DNA of 64,000 nt, taken from Stenotrophomonas maltophilia. Lineage in GTDB: Bacteria > Pseudomonadota > Gammaproteobacteria > Xanthomonadales > Xanthomonadaceae. Positions 39,163 to 47,466 of this stretch are shown here, in pieces (the stretch's first letter is position 1; each line of letters starts with the position of its first letter). A program made the position numbers and the translations under genes. Location: the NCBI GenBank assembly GCA_900113425.1, contig FOZF01000002.1, forward strand, positions 1,009,027-1,073,026, in the 5' to 3' direction. The notes beneath the pieces were generated by a model that worked only from the letters and a program-made list of their open reading frames with translations, searched no databases and had not been told where the DNA came from.

Positions 39163-42100
39163 ATGGCACGTTTCTTCATCGATCGCCCGGTGTTCGCCTG
39201 GGTGCTGGCGATCTTCATCATCCTTGCCGGTGTCCTGGCGATTCCACGTTTGGCCGTGGAGCGCTACCCGGCAGTCGCTCCGCCCAGTGTCAGCATCTAT
39301 GCGAGCTATCCAGGCGCAAGCCCGCAGACGTTGAACGATGCGGTAGTCGGGCTGATCGAGCGCGAACTGTCCAGCGTCAAGCACTTGCTGTACTTCGAAT
39401 CGTCGGTGGATACCTCCGGGGAGGCGTCGATCACGGCGACCTTCCAGCCGGGAACCAATCCCGAACTGGCCCAGGTCGATGTGCAGAACCGGATCAAGGC
39501 GATCGAGCCGCGTCTGCCGCGCAGCGTGCGCCAGAACGGGCTGTACGTGGAGGCGGCCGATTCCGGTTTCCTGATGCTGGTCGGCCTGCGTTCGCCGGAT
39601 GCCAGCGTCAGCGAGGCCGCGCTGGGTGACTTCATGGCGCGCAACATCATCGAGGAACTGCGCCGCATCGACGGTGTCGGTCGCGTGCAGCTGTTCGGCG
39701 CGGAGCAGGCGATGCGCGTCTGGCTCGATCCCACGCGGCTGACCGGGTACGGCCTGACCATCGGTGACGTGGCCAGCGCCATCGAGCAGCAGAACCTGGA
39801 AATCGCACCGGGTCGCATCGGCGACTCCCCCGGTCTGCCCGGCCAGCGCCTGACCGTGCCGCTGACCGCCGATGGCCAGCTGTCCACGCCCGCGCAGTTC
39901 GCTTCGATCGTGCTACGTGCGCGGGCGGATGGCTCGCGGGTACTGCTGGGTGACGTCGCCCGGGTCGAACTGGGGGCGCAGAGCTACGCCTGGGGTACCC
40001 GAGAGGATGGTCAGCCTGCGACGGCGGCGGGCGTCCAGCTGCGGCCCGGTGCGAACGCCGTACGCACTGCGGCAGCGGTGCGCGAAAGGATGGCCGAGCT
40101 GGCGCCGCTGCTGCCGCGAGGCGTGGAGGCGAGCATTCCGTTCGATACCGCACCCTTCGTCAGCATCTCGATCCGCAAGGTAGTGCAGACACTGCTGGAG
40201 GCCATGCTGCTGGTGTTCGCGGTGATGTATCTGTTCCTGCAGAACTGGCGCTATACGCTGATACCTGCCGTGGTCGCGCCGATCGCGTTGCTGGGTACGT
40301 TCGCGGCGATGCTGGCGCTGGGATTCTCGATCAACGTCCTCACCATGTTCGGCATGGTGCTGGCGATCGGCATCATCGTCGATGATGCGATCGTGGTGGT
40401 CGAAGGCGTGGAACGGATCATGGCCGAGGAGGGGTTGCCACCCCGCGAGGCGACGATCAAGGCCATGCGCGAACTGACCGGCGCGGTAATCGGCATCACC
40501 CTGGTACTGACCGCGGTGTTCATTCCGATGGCGTTCGCCAGTGGTTCGGTAGGCGCGATCTACCGTCAGTTCACCGTGGCGATGTCGGTATCGATCCTGT
40601 TCTCCGCGCTGCTGGCGCTCAGCCTGACGCCTGCACTGTGTGCCACGCTGCTGCGCGGAACTACACGCGGGCATCATGGCCGCAATGGCCTGTTCGGCGC
40701 CTTCAACCGTGGCTTCGAGCGGATGACCGGCCGCTACCAGCGTGGCGTGGCCGCTGTGCTGCAGCGAAGCGGGCGCGTGATGGCGGTGTTCGTCGCGCTG
40801 GTGGCAGCGCTCCTGCTGGGCCTGAACGGGTTGCCAGGGGCATTCCTGCCGGAGGAGGACCAGGGGTACTTCATGACCTCGATCCAGCTGCCCGCCGAGG
40901 CGACCTCCGAACGCACGCTTGCCGTCGTGGAAGCGTACGAACGTCACGTGGCCTCGCGCCCCGGCGTTGCATCCAACCAGTCGATCTTGGGGTACAGCTT
41001 TTCCGGCTCGGGGCCGAGTGCTGCACTGGCCTACACGATGCTGAAGGATTGGGGGGAGCGTGCCGGTGCGACGGCTGCCGGCGAGGTGGAGGCAGTACGC
41101 AAGGCGATGTCGACGCTGGTCGAGGGCGAAGTGATGAGCGTGATGCCGCCGGCCATCGACAGCCTCGGCCGCTCGTCAGGCTTCTCGCTGGCGCTGCAGG
41201 CGCGGACCGGGCAGACCCAGGCCGAGCTGCGCGCCGCCCTCCAGCAGCTGCTGCAGCTGGCGCAGGCCAGTGCACTGCTGTCCGACGTGCATGCCGACGG
41301 AATGCCGGCAGGTACCAGCGTCCGGCTTGACATCGACCGTGCCAAGGCCGAGGCGATGGGCGTGGCGTTCAGCGAGATCAGCGGAACGCTGTCGGCGGCA
41401 ATGGGCTCGCAGTACGTCAACGACTTTCCGAACAAGGGACGGCTGCAGCAGGTCATCGTCCAGGCCGATGCACCGTACCGGATGGAGCTGGGCGACGTGC
41501 TCAAGCTGTATGTCCGCAACAGCGAAGGGGGCATGGTGGCGCTGTCGGAGCTGGTCGATCCGCAGTGGACGGAAGCCCCCCTGCAGCTGCAGCGCTATCT
41601 CGGCTTCCCGGCGTTGAATCTGTCCGGCGCGCCTGCGTCGGGCGTTTCCACCGGCCAGGCGATGGACGAGATGGAGCGCCTGGCCCGGCAGCTGCCGACG
41701 GGCTTCGCGCTGCAGTGGACCAGTCAGTCGCTGCAGGAGCGCGAGTCTGGCGCACAGGCCCCGTGGTTGCTGCTGCTGTCGATGCTGGTGGTGTTCCTGG
41801 TCCTGGCGGCGCTGTACGAGAGCTGGTCCATTCCAATGGCCGTGATGCTGGTGGTGCCGCTGGGCCTGCTGGGAGCCGTGGCGGCGGTGCTGCTGCGGGG
41901 GATGCCCAACGACGTGTTCTTCAAGGTCGGCATGATCACGGTGATCGGCCTGTCGGCGAAGAACGCGATCCTGATCGTCGAGTTCGCCCGGCAGCTGCAG
42001 CAGCAGGGACGCGGGCTGGTGGAGGCGGCCGTGGAGGCAGCGCGCCTGCGGCTGCGGCCCATCGTGATGACGTCGCTGGCGTTCGCGCTCGGCGTGGTGC

Positions 42101-42306
42101 CCCTGATGGTGGCGCAGGGTACCTCGAAGGAAACGCAGCAGGCAATCGGTACCGGTGTGTTCGGTGGCATGGTCAGCGCGACCGTGCTCGCGGTGTTCTT
42201 CGTGCCGGTGTTCTATGTGGTGGTGCAGGGGGCGCGGCAACGGGTCGCGCGGCGCCTGCGCAGACGCCGGCCACTGCCGGAAGGATCTGTGGATGGGAAC
42301 GGATAG
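39163..42306 (+). CDS. smeZ: RND (HAE1) multidrug efflux pump, SmeZ-like
   Basis: The 1047-residue transporter begins MARFFIDRPVFAWVLAIFI, the classic HAE1 N-terminus, and has 12 predicted spans with two large periplasmic loops. The proton-relay region reads IGIIVDDAIVVVEGVERIM with paired Asp. Docking-domain blocks GYSFSGSGPS and the second-half GLSAKNAILIVEFARQLQQ are typical of AcrB-type pumps. It would export antibiotics by proton antiport with the SmeY-like adaptor and an outer-membrane channel encoded elsewhere. The 3' end overlaps a small downstream gene by 14 bp. Confidence 0.88.
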   Translation: MARFFIDRPVFAWVLAIFIILAGVLAIPRLAVERYPAVAPPSVSIYASYPGASPQTLNDAVVGLIERELSSVKHLLYFESSVDTSGEASITATFQPGTNPELAQVDVQNRIKAIEPRLPRSVRQNGLYVEAADSGFLMLVGLRSPDASVSEAALGDFMARNIIEELRRIDGVGRVQLFGAEQAMRVWLDPTRLTGYGLTIGDVASAIEQQNLEIAPGRIGDSPGLPGQRLTVPLTADGQLSTPAQFASIVLRARADGSRVLLGDVARVELGAQSYAWGTREDGQPATAAGVQLRPGANAVRTAAAVRERMAELAPLLPRGVEASIPFDTAPFVSISIRKVVQTLLEAMLLVFAVMYLFLQNWRYTLIPAVVAPIALLGTFAAMLALGFSINVLTMFGMVLAIGIIVDDAIVVVEGVERIMAEEGLPPREATIKAMRELTGAVIGITLVLTAVFIPMAFASGSVGAIYRQFTVAMSVSILFSALLALSLTPALCATLLRGTTRGHHGRNGLFGAFNRGFERMTGRYQRGVAAVLQRSGRVMAVFVALVAALLLGLNGLPGAFLPEEDQGYFMTSIQLPAEATSERTLAVVEAYERHVASRPGVASNQSILGYSFSGSGPSAALAYTMLKDWGERAGATAAGEVEAVRKAMSTLVEGEVMSVMPPAIDSLGRSSGFSLALQARTGQTQAELRAALQQLLQLAQASALLSDVHADGMPAGTSVRLDIDRAKAEAMGVAFSEISGTLSAAMGSQYVNDFPNKGRLQQVIVQADAPYRMELGDVLKLYVRNSEGGMVALSELVDPQWTEAPLQLQRYLGFPALNLSGAPASGVSTGQAMDEMERLARQLPTGFALQWTSQSLQERESGAQAPWLLLLSMLVVFLVLAALYESWSIPMAVMLVVPLGLLGAVAAVLLRGMPNDVFFKVGMITVIGLSAKNAILIVEFARQLQQQGRGLVEAAVEAARLRLRPIVMTSLAFALGVVPLMVAQGTSKETQQAIGTGVFGGMVSATVLAVFFVPVFYVVVQGARQRVARRLRRRRPLPEGSVDGNG

Positions 42307-42685
42307 CGTTGAAACGCTGCATGACGTACAGCTGACGGCGCTGGAGCGACGCCTGTGCCAGGCCCTGATCGATGGTGATCGGGAGACACTGTCGCTGCTG
42401 TTGTCGCCGGCGATGTTCATGATGGATGGCGATGGCGGGCGCCTGTTTGATCCGCCCTGGCTGGATGACTGGTTGGGCGGGCACCTGCGGGTGCGGGCGC
42501 TGCATCTGCAGGCGGTGGACACGCTGCTGTGCGGTCGGCTGGCGCTGCTGTCCGGCCCGGTGCAGATAGTGGTCGTCCGGCACGGGCAGGAGCAGGCATT
42601 GCGGATGCGTCTGTTGCGGGTCTGGGCCTGCAGTTCCGGCGGGGAAGGCGCGCAGCTGCTGTCGATGACGGTGCTCGCGGCGTGA
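42293..42685 (+). CDS. small NTF2-like (DUF4440-type) protein
   Basis: The 130-residue protein starts with ATG inside the last codons of the pump gene, so it is translationally coupled to it. The N-terminal helix ALERRLCQALIDGDRETLSLLLSP followed by MFMMDGDGGRLF resembles NTF2-like/SnoaL proteins of the DUF4440 type, which bind small molecules or act as accessory domains. No signal peptide or membrane segment is seen. The fold assignment is tentative and the role in efflux is unknown. It occupies the place where an outer-membrane channel gene would stand in other sme operons. Confidence 0.68.
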   Translation: MGTDSVETLHDVQLTALERRLCQALIDGDRETLSLLLSPAMFMMDGDGGRLFDPPWLDDWLGGHLRVRALHLQAVDTLLCGRLALLSGPVQIVVVRHGQEQALRMRLLRVWACSSGGEGAQLLSMTVLAA

Positions 42686-42768
42686 ACGCGATCACATCGG
42701 TTTCAGCGCCGGCTCATCGCCGGATGATAGGGTGGTTTTCTTCAGTACGGTCGACAAGGAGTCGAGTC

Positions 42769-43467
42769 ATGCGTGTAGTTTCCAGTCTGTCGACGGCTTC
42801 GCTGGCCCTGGTGCTGGCGGCCTGCCAGCCATCGACGCCGCCTGCCGCAGCAGGTGGCACGGCTGACCCGGCGCCGCCGGAGCCGCAGCCGCTGTCCACG
42901 AACGCGGCCGCCAGCCAGACGGCCTATCAGTGTGGCGATCTGGCGGTGCGTGCGACGTTCAACGGCGAGGACGCAGCCACCGTGGTGATCGGCGATCGCA
43001 CGTTCGCGATGACCTCGGAGCGCGCTGCTTCGGGGGCGAAGTACGGCGACGGGCAGGGCAACAGTTTCTGGACGAAGGGCCACGATGACGCGCTGCTCAG
43101 CCTGAAGGGCGAGGCGGACCGCGAGTGCCGCGCGGTGGAGGCCACGGAAGGCGACGGCCGTGCCGGTGCTGCCGCGTTCAGGGCGACCGGCAACGAACCG
43201 GGCTGGCTGGCGGTGGTCGACGGTGACACGCCGGGCCTGCAGGTGCAGGTCGATTATGGCCAACGGCACTTCGACGTGGGTGCGCCCAACCAGGGGGCCG
43301 ACGGGTGGAGTGGCAAGGCCGCGGACGGTACCGACATCAAGCTCACCTTCCAGCGCACGACGTGCACCGACGACATGAGTGGCGAGCCGTTCGAGGCGAA
43401 GGCGATGCTGACCGTCGGCACCCGCCAGTACCATGGGTGTGGCAATTTCGGCGCCAAGCAGCCGTAA
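42769..43467 (+). CDS. lipoprotein with MliC-like and COG3650 domains
   Basis: The 232-residue protein has a lipoprotein signal (LALVLAACQPS) and a Pro/Ala-rich linker. A first domain (YQCGDLAVRATF, ASGAKYGDGQGNSFWTKG, CRAVE) matches MliC-type lysozyme inhibitors with the usual two cysteines. A second domain (FRATGNEPGWLAVVDG, CTDDMSGEPFEAKAMLTVG, HGCGNF) matches COG3650 proteins. It would be anchored in the outer membrane facing the periplasm and may protect peptidoglycan from lysozyme. AAGGAG precedes the ATG by 8 bp. Confidence 0.82.
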   Translation: MRVVSSLSTASLALVLAACQPSTPPAAAGGTADPAPPEPQPLSTNAAASQTAYQCGDLAVRATFNGEDAATVVIGDRTFAMTSERAASGAKYGDGQGNSFWTKGHDDALLSLKGEADRECRAVEATEGDGRAGAAAFRATGNEPGWLAVVDGDTPGLQVQVDYGQRHFDVGAPNQGADGWSGKAADGTDIKLTFQRTTCTDDMSGEPFEAKAMLTVGTRQYHGCGNFGAKQP

Positions 43468-43474
43468 GCGCGTC

Positions 43475-43503
43475 GGCAGAGCCGAGCGGGGCTCGGCTCT
43501 GCC
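43475..43503. terminator. strong hairpin between convergent lipoprotein and efpL genes
   Basis: GGCAGAGCCGAG pairs perfectly over 12 bp with CTCGGCTCTGCC across a five-base loop. It lies 8 bp after the lipoprotein stop and 18 bp after the efpL stop on the other strand. It probably serves both transcripts, although it has no T-run. Confidence 0.7.
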
Positions 43504-43520
43504 AGGCGCGTGCGGTCAGT

Positions 43521-44087
43521 TCAGTCCGCGCGGCCTGCGAACTCGCCGGTGGCGGTGTTCACCAGCACGCGTTCGCCATTGACGATGTACTCCGGCACCA
43601 TGATCTCGATCCCGGTATTGAGCTTGGCCGGCTTCGGACGCTTGGTGGCGGTGCCGCCCTTCAGTTCCGGCGGGGTCTCGATCACTTCCAGCACCACCGA
43701 GGCCGGCAACTGGATGGCCACCGGCTGCTCGTCGATCACCTGCACGTAGATGCCGGTCAGGCCATCGGTGATGTAGCCGGCGTCGTCGCCGATCACGTCC
43801 GCATCCAGGGTGTAGGGGGTGTAGTCCTCGTCGTCGAGGAAGACGAACGCATCGCCATCCTTGTACGAATAGGTGGACTGGCGGCGCAGCAGTTCGACCT
43901 CGACCAGATTGTCGTCGGCATCGAAGCTGGCATCGAGCTTGTTGCCGCCCGGCACGCTGTACATGATGAAGCGGAAGCGGACGTTGCCGCCGCGGCCCTG
44001 CGGGGAACTGCGCTCGATGTCGCGGATCTGGTAGACGCCGTTGTTGTATTCGACGACGTTGCCCTTCTTGATGTCGTTGGCTTTCAT
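43521..44087 (-). CDS. yeiP: elongation factor P-like protein EfpL (YeiP)
   Basis: The 188-residue protein has the three-domain EF-P fold. The tip loop is [11 protein letters not shown], with Arg32 where EF-P has its modified Lys or Arg, and the C-terminus ends in GRAD as in E. coli Yei[25 protein letters not shown] and [13 protein letters not shown] are family blocks. It would bind the ribosome and relieve stalling at proline-containing motifs. It is separate from a canonical efp gene, which is not in this window. Its transcript ends at the strong hairpin at 43475-43503. Confidence 0.9.
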   Translation of the reverse strand: MKANDIKKGNVVEYNNGVYQIRDIERSSPQGRGGNVRFRFIMYSVPGGNKLDASFDADDNLVEVELLRRQSTYSYKDGDAFVFLDDEDYTPYTLDADVIGDDAGYITDGLTGIYVQVIDEQPVAIQLPASVVLEVIETPPELKGGTATKRPKPAKLNTGIEIMVPEYIVNGERVLVNTATGEFAGRAD

Positions 44088-44135
44088 GGTGATCTGGGTC
44101 GTTGGGGGTGGACGCCGTCCCGGCGCCCGGGGGAA

Positions 44136-44906
44136 TCACTTCGGAGCGAGGCGGGTAGCGCCGTCCAGGCGGATGGTCTCGCCGTTGAGGTAGGTGTTGC
44201 CGAGGATGAAGCCGACCAGGCTGGCGAAATCCTCCGGCTTGCCCAGCCGCGACGGGAACGGGATCGAGGCGGCGAGCGACTGCTGCACGGCTTCAGGCAT
44301 GCCATCGACCATCGGTGTCCAGAACACGCCCGGGGCGATGGTGTTGACGCGGATGCCGAAGCGCGAGAGCTCGCGGGCCATCGGCAGCGTCATCGACACC
44401 ACGCCGCCCTTGCTGGCGGCATACGCGGCCTGGCCGATCTGGCCCTCATAGGCGGCGATGCTGGCGGTGTTGATGATGACACCCCGTTCGCCATCGGCGC
44501 CGGCCTCGTTGTGCTGCATGCGATTGGCGGCAGCCTTGGCCACGTTGAAGCTGCCGACCAGGTTGACCATCACCGTGCCCTGGAAGCCGGCCAGCGGCAT
44601 CGGGCCTTCCTTGCCGAGCACGCGGCCCGCGCCGAGGATGCCGGCGCAGTTCATTGCCACGTTGAGCCCGCCGAGGAAATCGTGGGCCTGGTCGATGGCC
44701 GCCGCCACGGCAGCTTCATCACTGACGTTGACGTTGAAATAGCGGGCGTTGTCGGCACCCAGCGCGGCGACGGCGCTGCTGCCTTTGTCGTCGTTGAGGT
44801 CGAACAGGGCCACCTTGCCGCCTTGGGCGACGAGGTGTTCGGCCACGGCCAGGCCCAGGCCGGAAACGCCGCCGGTGATCACGGCACGTACGGAAGACAG
44901 CTGCAT
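44136..44906 (-). CDS. short-chain dehydrogenase, 3-hydroxyacyl-CoA dehydrogenase type 2-like
   Basis: The 256-residue Rossmann enzyme has TGGVSGLGLAVAEHL (cofactor site), NCAGI, the catalytic Ser in INTASIAAYEGQIGQ and YAASKGG (Tyr and Lys). The overall match is to HSD17B10-like 3-hydroxyacyl-CoA dehydrogenases, which act in isoleucine and branched fatty-acid breakdown. It lies 103 bp after the HMG-CoA lyase gene on the same strand, so a role in branched-chain acyl-CoA catabolism is consistent. Cofactor choice (probably NAD, from the Asp in LFDLNDD) is inferred. Confidence 0.86.
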   Translation of the reverse strand: MQLSSVRAVITGGVSGLGLAVAEHLVAQGGKVALFDLNDDKGSSAVAALGADNARYFNVNVSDEAAVAAAIDQAHDFLGGLNVAMNCAGILGAGRVLGKEGPMPLAGFQGTVMVNLVGSFNVAKAAANRMQHNEAGADGERGVIINTASIAAYEGQIGQAAYAASKGGVVSMTLPMARELSRFGIRVNTIAPGVFWTPMVDGMPEAVQQSLAASIPFPSRLGKPEDFASLVGFILGNTYLNGETIRLDGATRLAPK

Positions 44907-44973
44907 TGCACGGTCCTGCAGGTTCGAGAACCGCCGATTCTAACGGAAGCCATGACCGCTGCCGTTGTGCACC

Positions 44974-44998
44974 GCGCCGCCCGGAGCCCGGGCGACGC
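44974..44998 (-). terminator. GC hairpin after HMG-CoA lyase gene
   Basis: An 11-bp stem with one mismatch around GCCCGG-AGC-CCGGGC lies 12 bp past the HMG-CoA lyase stop. No T-run follows, so the downstream SDR gene may still receive read-through. Confidence 0.45.
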
Positions 44999-45009
44999 GC
45001 CTTGATGGA

Positions 45010-45903
45010 TCAGACGGCTGCGAGCGCCTGGCCGGTGCGGCTGGCGGTCGCACGCCCGAGCAGGCCGGCCAGCCAACGACCGGTCTCCGCCAGCGCCGGC
45101 AGGTCCACACCGCTGTCCAGGCCAAGGCCCTGCAGCAGATAGACCACGTCCTCGCTGGCGACGTTGCCGCTGGCGCCCTTGGCGTAAGGGCAGCCTCCGG
45201 CGCCGGAGACGGCGCTGTCGACCACGCGGACGCCTTCTTCCAGGCAGGTGGCGATGTTGGCAATGGCCTGCCCGTAGGTGTCATGGAAGTGCACGGCCAG
45301 CGCGCTCATCGGAATCTCCGCTGCGACTGCCTGCAGCATCGCCCGTGCCTTGCGCGGCGTGCCGACGCCGATCGTGTCGCCCAGCGAGATCTCATAGCAG
45401 CCCATCTGGTGCAGGGCGCGCGCCACCCGCACCACATCGGCCAGGGGGACCTCTCCCTGGTAGGGACACCCCAGCACGGTGGAGACATAGCCGCGTACCC
45501 GTACGCCATCGGCGGCGGCGCGGCGCAGGATCGGCTCGAAGCGGGCCAAAGACTCGTCGATGCCGGCGTTGGTGTTGGTGCGGTTGAACGCCTCGGAGGC
45601 GGCCGTGAATACCGCTACTTCCTCCACGCCGACCGCGCATGCCCGCTCGTAGCCCTGCTCATTGGGTACCAGCACTGGATAGCGGATGCCGGGCCGGCGA
45701 TGGATGCCGGCATAGACCTCAGCGGCATCCGCCAGCTGCGGCACCCACTTCGGGCTGACGAAGCTGGTCGCTTCGATGCTGCGCAGGCCGGTGGCCGACA
45801 GACGGTTGATCAGCTCGATCTTGTCGGCCGTGGAGACCGGTTGCTTCTCGTTCTGCAGGCCGTCCCGCGGGCCAACCTCGACGATGCGGACGTAGTCGCT
45901 CAC
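45010..45903 (-). CDS. hydroxymethylglutaryl-CoA lyase
   Basis: The 297-residue TIM-barrel enzyme has VEVGPRDGLQNEK at the N-terminus, the metal site HFHDTYGQA and the family signature VSGAGGCPYAKGASGNVASED with the catalytic Cys. It would cleave HMG-CoA to acetyl-CoA and acetoacetate, the last step of leucine degradation. It overlaps the VOC gene by 4 bp and shares strand with the enoyl-CoA hydratase gene upstream. This is the liuE position of liu clusters, although liuA, liuB and liuD are not next to it here. Confidence 0.94.
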   Translation of the reverse strand: MSDYVRIVEVGPRDGLQNEKQPVSTADKIELINRLSATGLRSIEATSFVSPKWVPQLADAAEVYAGIHRRPGIRYPVLVPNEQGYERACAVGVEEVAVFTAASEAFNRTNTNAGIDESLARFEPILRRAAADGVRVRGYVSTVLGCPYQGEVPLADVVRVARALHQMGCYEISLGDTIGVGTPRKARAMLQAVAAEIPMSALAVHFHDTYGQAIANIATCLEEGVRVVDSAVSGAGGCPYAKGASGNVASEDVVYLLQGLGLDSGVDLPALAETGRWLAGLLGRATASRTGQALAAV

Positions 45904-46301
45904 GCCTTCGTCTCCTCAGCGGGGCGCTGGCAGACCGCCTCGATGTTGTTGCCGTCCGGGTCGAGCACGAAGGCGGCGTAGTAGTTCGGGTGATACCAGG
46001 GACGCACGCCGGGAGCACCATTGTCGCGTCCTCCGGCGGCCAGGGCGGCGGCATGGAACGCGTCCACCTGCGCGCGGCCGGTACAGGCGAAGGCGACGTG
46101 CACGCCATGGCTGACGCTGCCGCCGTTGCCGATCCAGAAGAAGGGCTTGCCATCGCGGCCGAAGCCGACTTGGTCATGGGTGCCGGTCTGCTCCGCGGTG
46201 ACTTCCATCACCACGCCCATCTCCAGTGGGGCCAGTGCCTGGCTGAAGAACGCCCTGCTGCGCGCCAGGTCGGCGCTGGTCAAACCAAGATGATCGAGCA
46301 T
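45900..46301 (-). CDS. VOC/glyoxalase-family protein
   Basis: The 133-residue protein has two VOC motifs: MLDHLGLTSADLARSRAFFSQAL at the start and YYAAFVLDPDGNNIEAVCQ at the end. These supply the His and Glu metal ligands of the glyoxalase/dioxygenase fold. The ATG at 46301 begins the first VOC strand; a start 21 bp upstream would add seven residues. It lies 2 bp after the hydratase gene and overlaps the lyase gene, so it is fully embedded in the leucine-degradation unit. Its reaction is unknown. Confidence 0.82.
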   Translation of the reverse strand: MLDHLGLTSADLARSRAFFSQALAPLEMGVVMEVTAEQTGTHDQVGFGRDGKPFFWIGNGGSVSHGVHVAFACTGRAQVDAFHAAALAAGGRDNGAPGVRPWYHPNYYAAFVLDPDGNNIEAVCQRPAEETKA

Positions 46302-46303
46302 GT

Positions 46304-47092
46304 TCAGGCCTCCGTGACCCAATGGGGGGCGCGCTTGTCGAGGAAGGCGCCCAGGCCTTCCTGACCCTCGGCCGAGACCCGCAGGCGCGCGATCAGGGCG
46401 GCATTGTCGCGGTCGAGCGCATCGCGGTCATGGCTGTCGCGGACCTGCCGGACCAGGCACTTGGCCGACGCCGACGCGATCGGGCCGGCCTTGTCGAGCA
46501 GGGCCAGCTGGCGCTGCACCGCGTCGTCCAGCCGCTCCGGTTCCACCAGCTGGTGCACCAGGCCGATGCGCAGCGCGGTGTCGGCGTCGAAGTGCTCGCC
46601 GGTCGCGAACCAGCGGCGGGCCTGACGCGGCCCGATCGCCTCGATCACGTACGGTGAGATCACGGCCGGCAGCAGGCCAAGGCGGCTTTCGGTCAGGCCG
46701 AACCGGGCGCTGGTGCTGGCGATGGCGATGTCGCAGCAGGCGACCAGGCCGACGCCCCCGCCGAAGGCTGCACCGTGGACCCGGGCCAGGGTCGGCTTGG
46801 GCAGTTCGTCCAGGGTGCGCATCAGGCGCGCCAGGGCCAGCGAATCCTCGCGGTTGTCAGCCTCGCTGGCAGCGGCCATGCCCCGCATCCACTGCAGGTC
46901 GGCACCGGCCGAGAAGGATGCGCCGTGGCCGGCCACCACCACTGCGCGCACCGCGTCCTCCCGCCCGGCCGCCTCCAGCGCCGCGGTCAGCCGGGCGATC
47001 AGGCCGGCATCGAAGGCGTTATGCAGCTCCGGCCGGTTCAGCCAGAGGGTGAGGACGGCGCCACTGCGCTCGATCTGCAAAGCATCGTTCAT
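46304..47092 (-). CDS. enoyl-CoA hydratase, probable methylglutaconyl-CoA hydratase
   Basis: The 262-residue crotonase has the oxyanion-hole blocks AGHGASFSAGADLQWM and VHGAAFGGGVGLVACCD and the LTESRLGLLPAVISPYV stretch with the catalytic Glu region. Its place before the HMG-CoA lyase gene suggests hydration of 3-methylglutaconyl-CoA to HMG-CoA (LiuC). It is the first gene of the minus-strand unit. A perfect 7-2-7 palindrome lies 17 bp upstream of its start. Confidence 0.88.
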   Translation of the reverse strand: MNDALQIERSGAVLTLWLNRPELHNAFDAGLIARLTAALEAAGREDAVRAVVVAGHGASFSAGADLQWMRGMAAASEADNREDSLALARLMRTLDELPKPTLARVHGAAFGGGVGLVACCDIAIASTSARFGLTESRLGLLPAVISPYVIEAIGPRQARRWFATGEHFDADTALRIGLVHQLVEPERLDDAVQRQLALLDKAGPIASASAKCLVRQVRDSHDRDALDRDNAALIARLRVSAEGQEGLGAFLDKRAPHWVTEA

Positions 47093-47108
47093 GGGATTCC
47101 AGGGTCAC

Positions 47109-47124
47109 TCCATACCTGTATGGA
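47109..47124. promoter_or_regulatory. operator-like palindrome before the leucine-degradation genes
   Basis: TCCATAC-CT-GTATGGA is a perfect 7-2-7 dyad, 17 bp upstream of the hydratase start on the minus strand and 88 bp before feoA on the plus strand. Its position fits repression of the hydratase promoter. Confidence 0.5.
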
Positions 47125-47175
47125 TCATAGCGGGCCATTGGTCATGGGCCATGACGCGACGCGGGAATGTTAGAA

Positions 47176-47193
47176 TCGAGAACCATTTACATC
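47176..47193 (+). promoter_or_regulatory. probable Fur box before feoA
   Basis: The stretch around CGAGAACCATTTACATCC resembles the Fur consensus form GAGAATCATTATCAT, matching 12 of 15 bases. It lies 19 bp before the feoA start, where iron-dependent repression is expected. Confidence 0.55.
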
Positions 47194-47211
47194 CAGCAGA
47201 GAACAGGCTAG

Positions 47212-47466
47212 ATGACGCTGTCCGAACTGCCCCTGCATACCTCGGCCGTGGTCGATTCCGTGCAGGACCTGCACGCCAATGATGTCATTGCCCGCCGCCT
47301 GCGCGAGCTGGGCTTCGTCAAGGGCGAGGAGGTCCGCCTGGTGGCCAAGGGCCCGCTGGGGGGAGAGCCGTTGCTGGTGCAGGTCGGGTTCACCCGTTTC
47401 GCACTGCGTATCAGTGAAGCCAAGCGCGTCCTGATCGACGCTGCCAGCCAGGAAAGACGTGCATGA
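47212..47466 (+). CDS. feoA: ferrous iron transport protein A
   Basis: The 84-residue SH3-like protein has RRLRELGFVKGEEVRLVAKGPLGG and RFALRISEA blocks of FeoA. It is a small cytoplasmic partner of FeoB needed for full Fe(II) uptake. It overlaps feoB by 4 bp (ATGA) and follows a Fur-box-like sequence, so the operon should be induced when iron is scarce. Length and order match other feoAB operons. Confidence 0.92.
   Translation: MTLSELPLHTSAVVDSVQDLHANDVIARRLRELGFVKGEEVRLVAKGPLGGEPLLVQVGFTRFALRISEAKRVLIDAASQERRA

Noticed and set aside
44150..44175. GGTAGCGCCGTCC as a SMAG repeat
   Set aside because: It lies in the SDR coding region and lacks the complementary stem; the resemblance is limited to the first bases.
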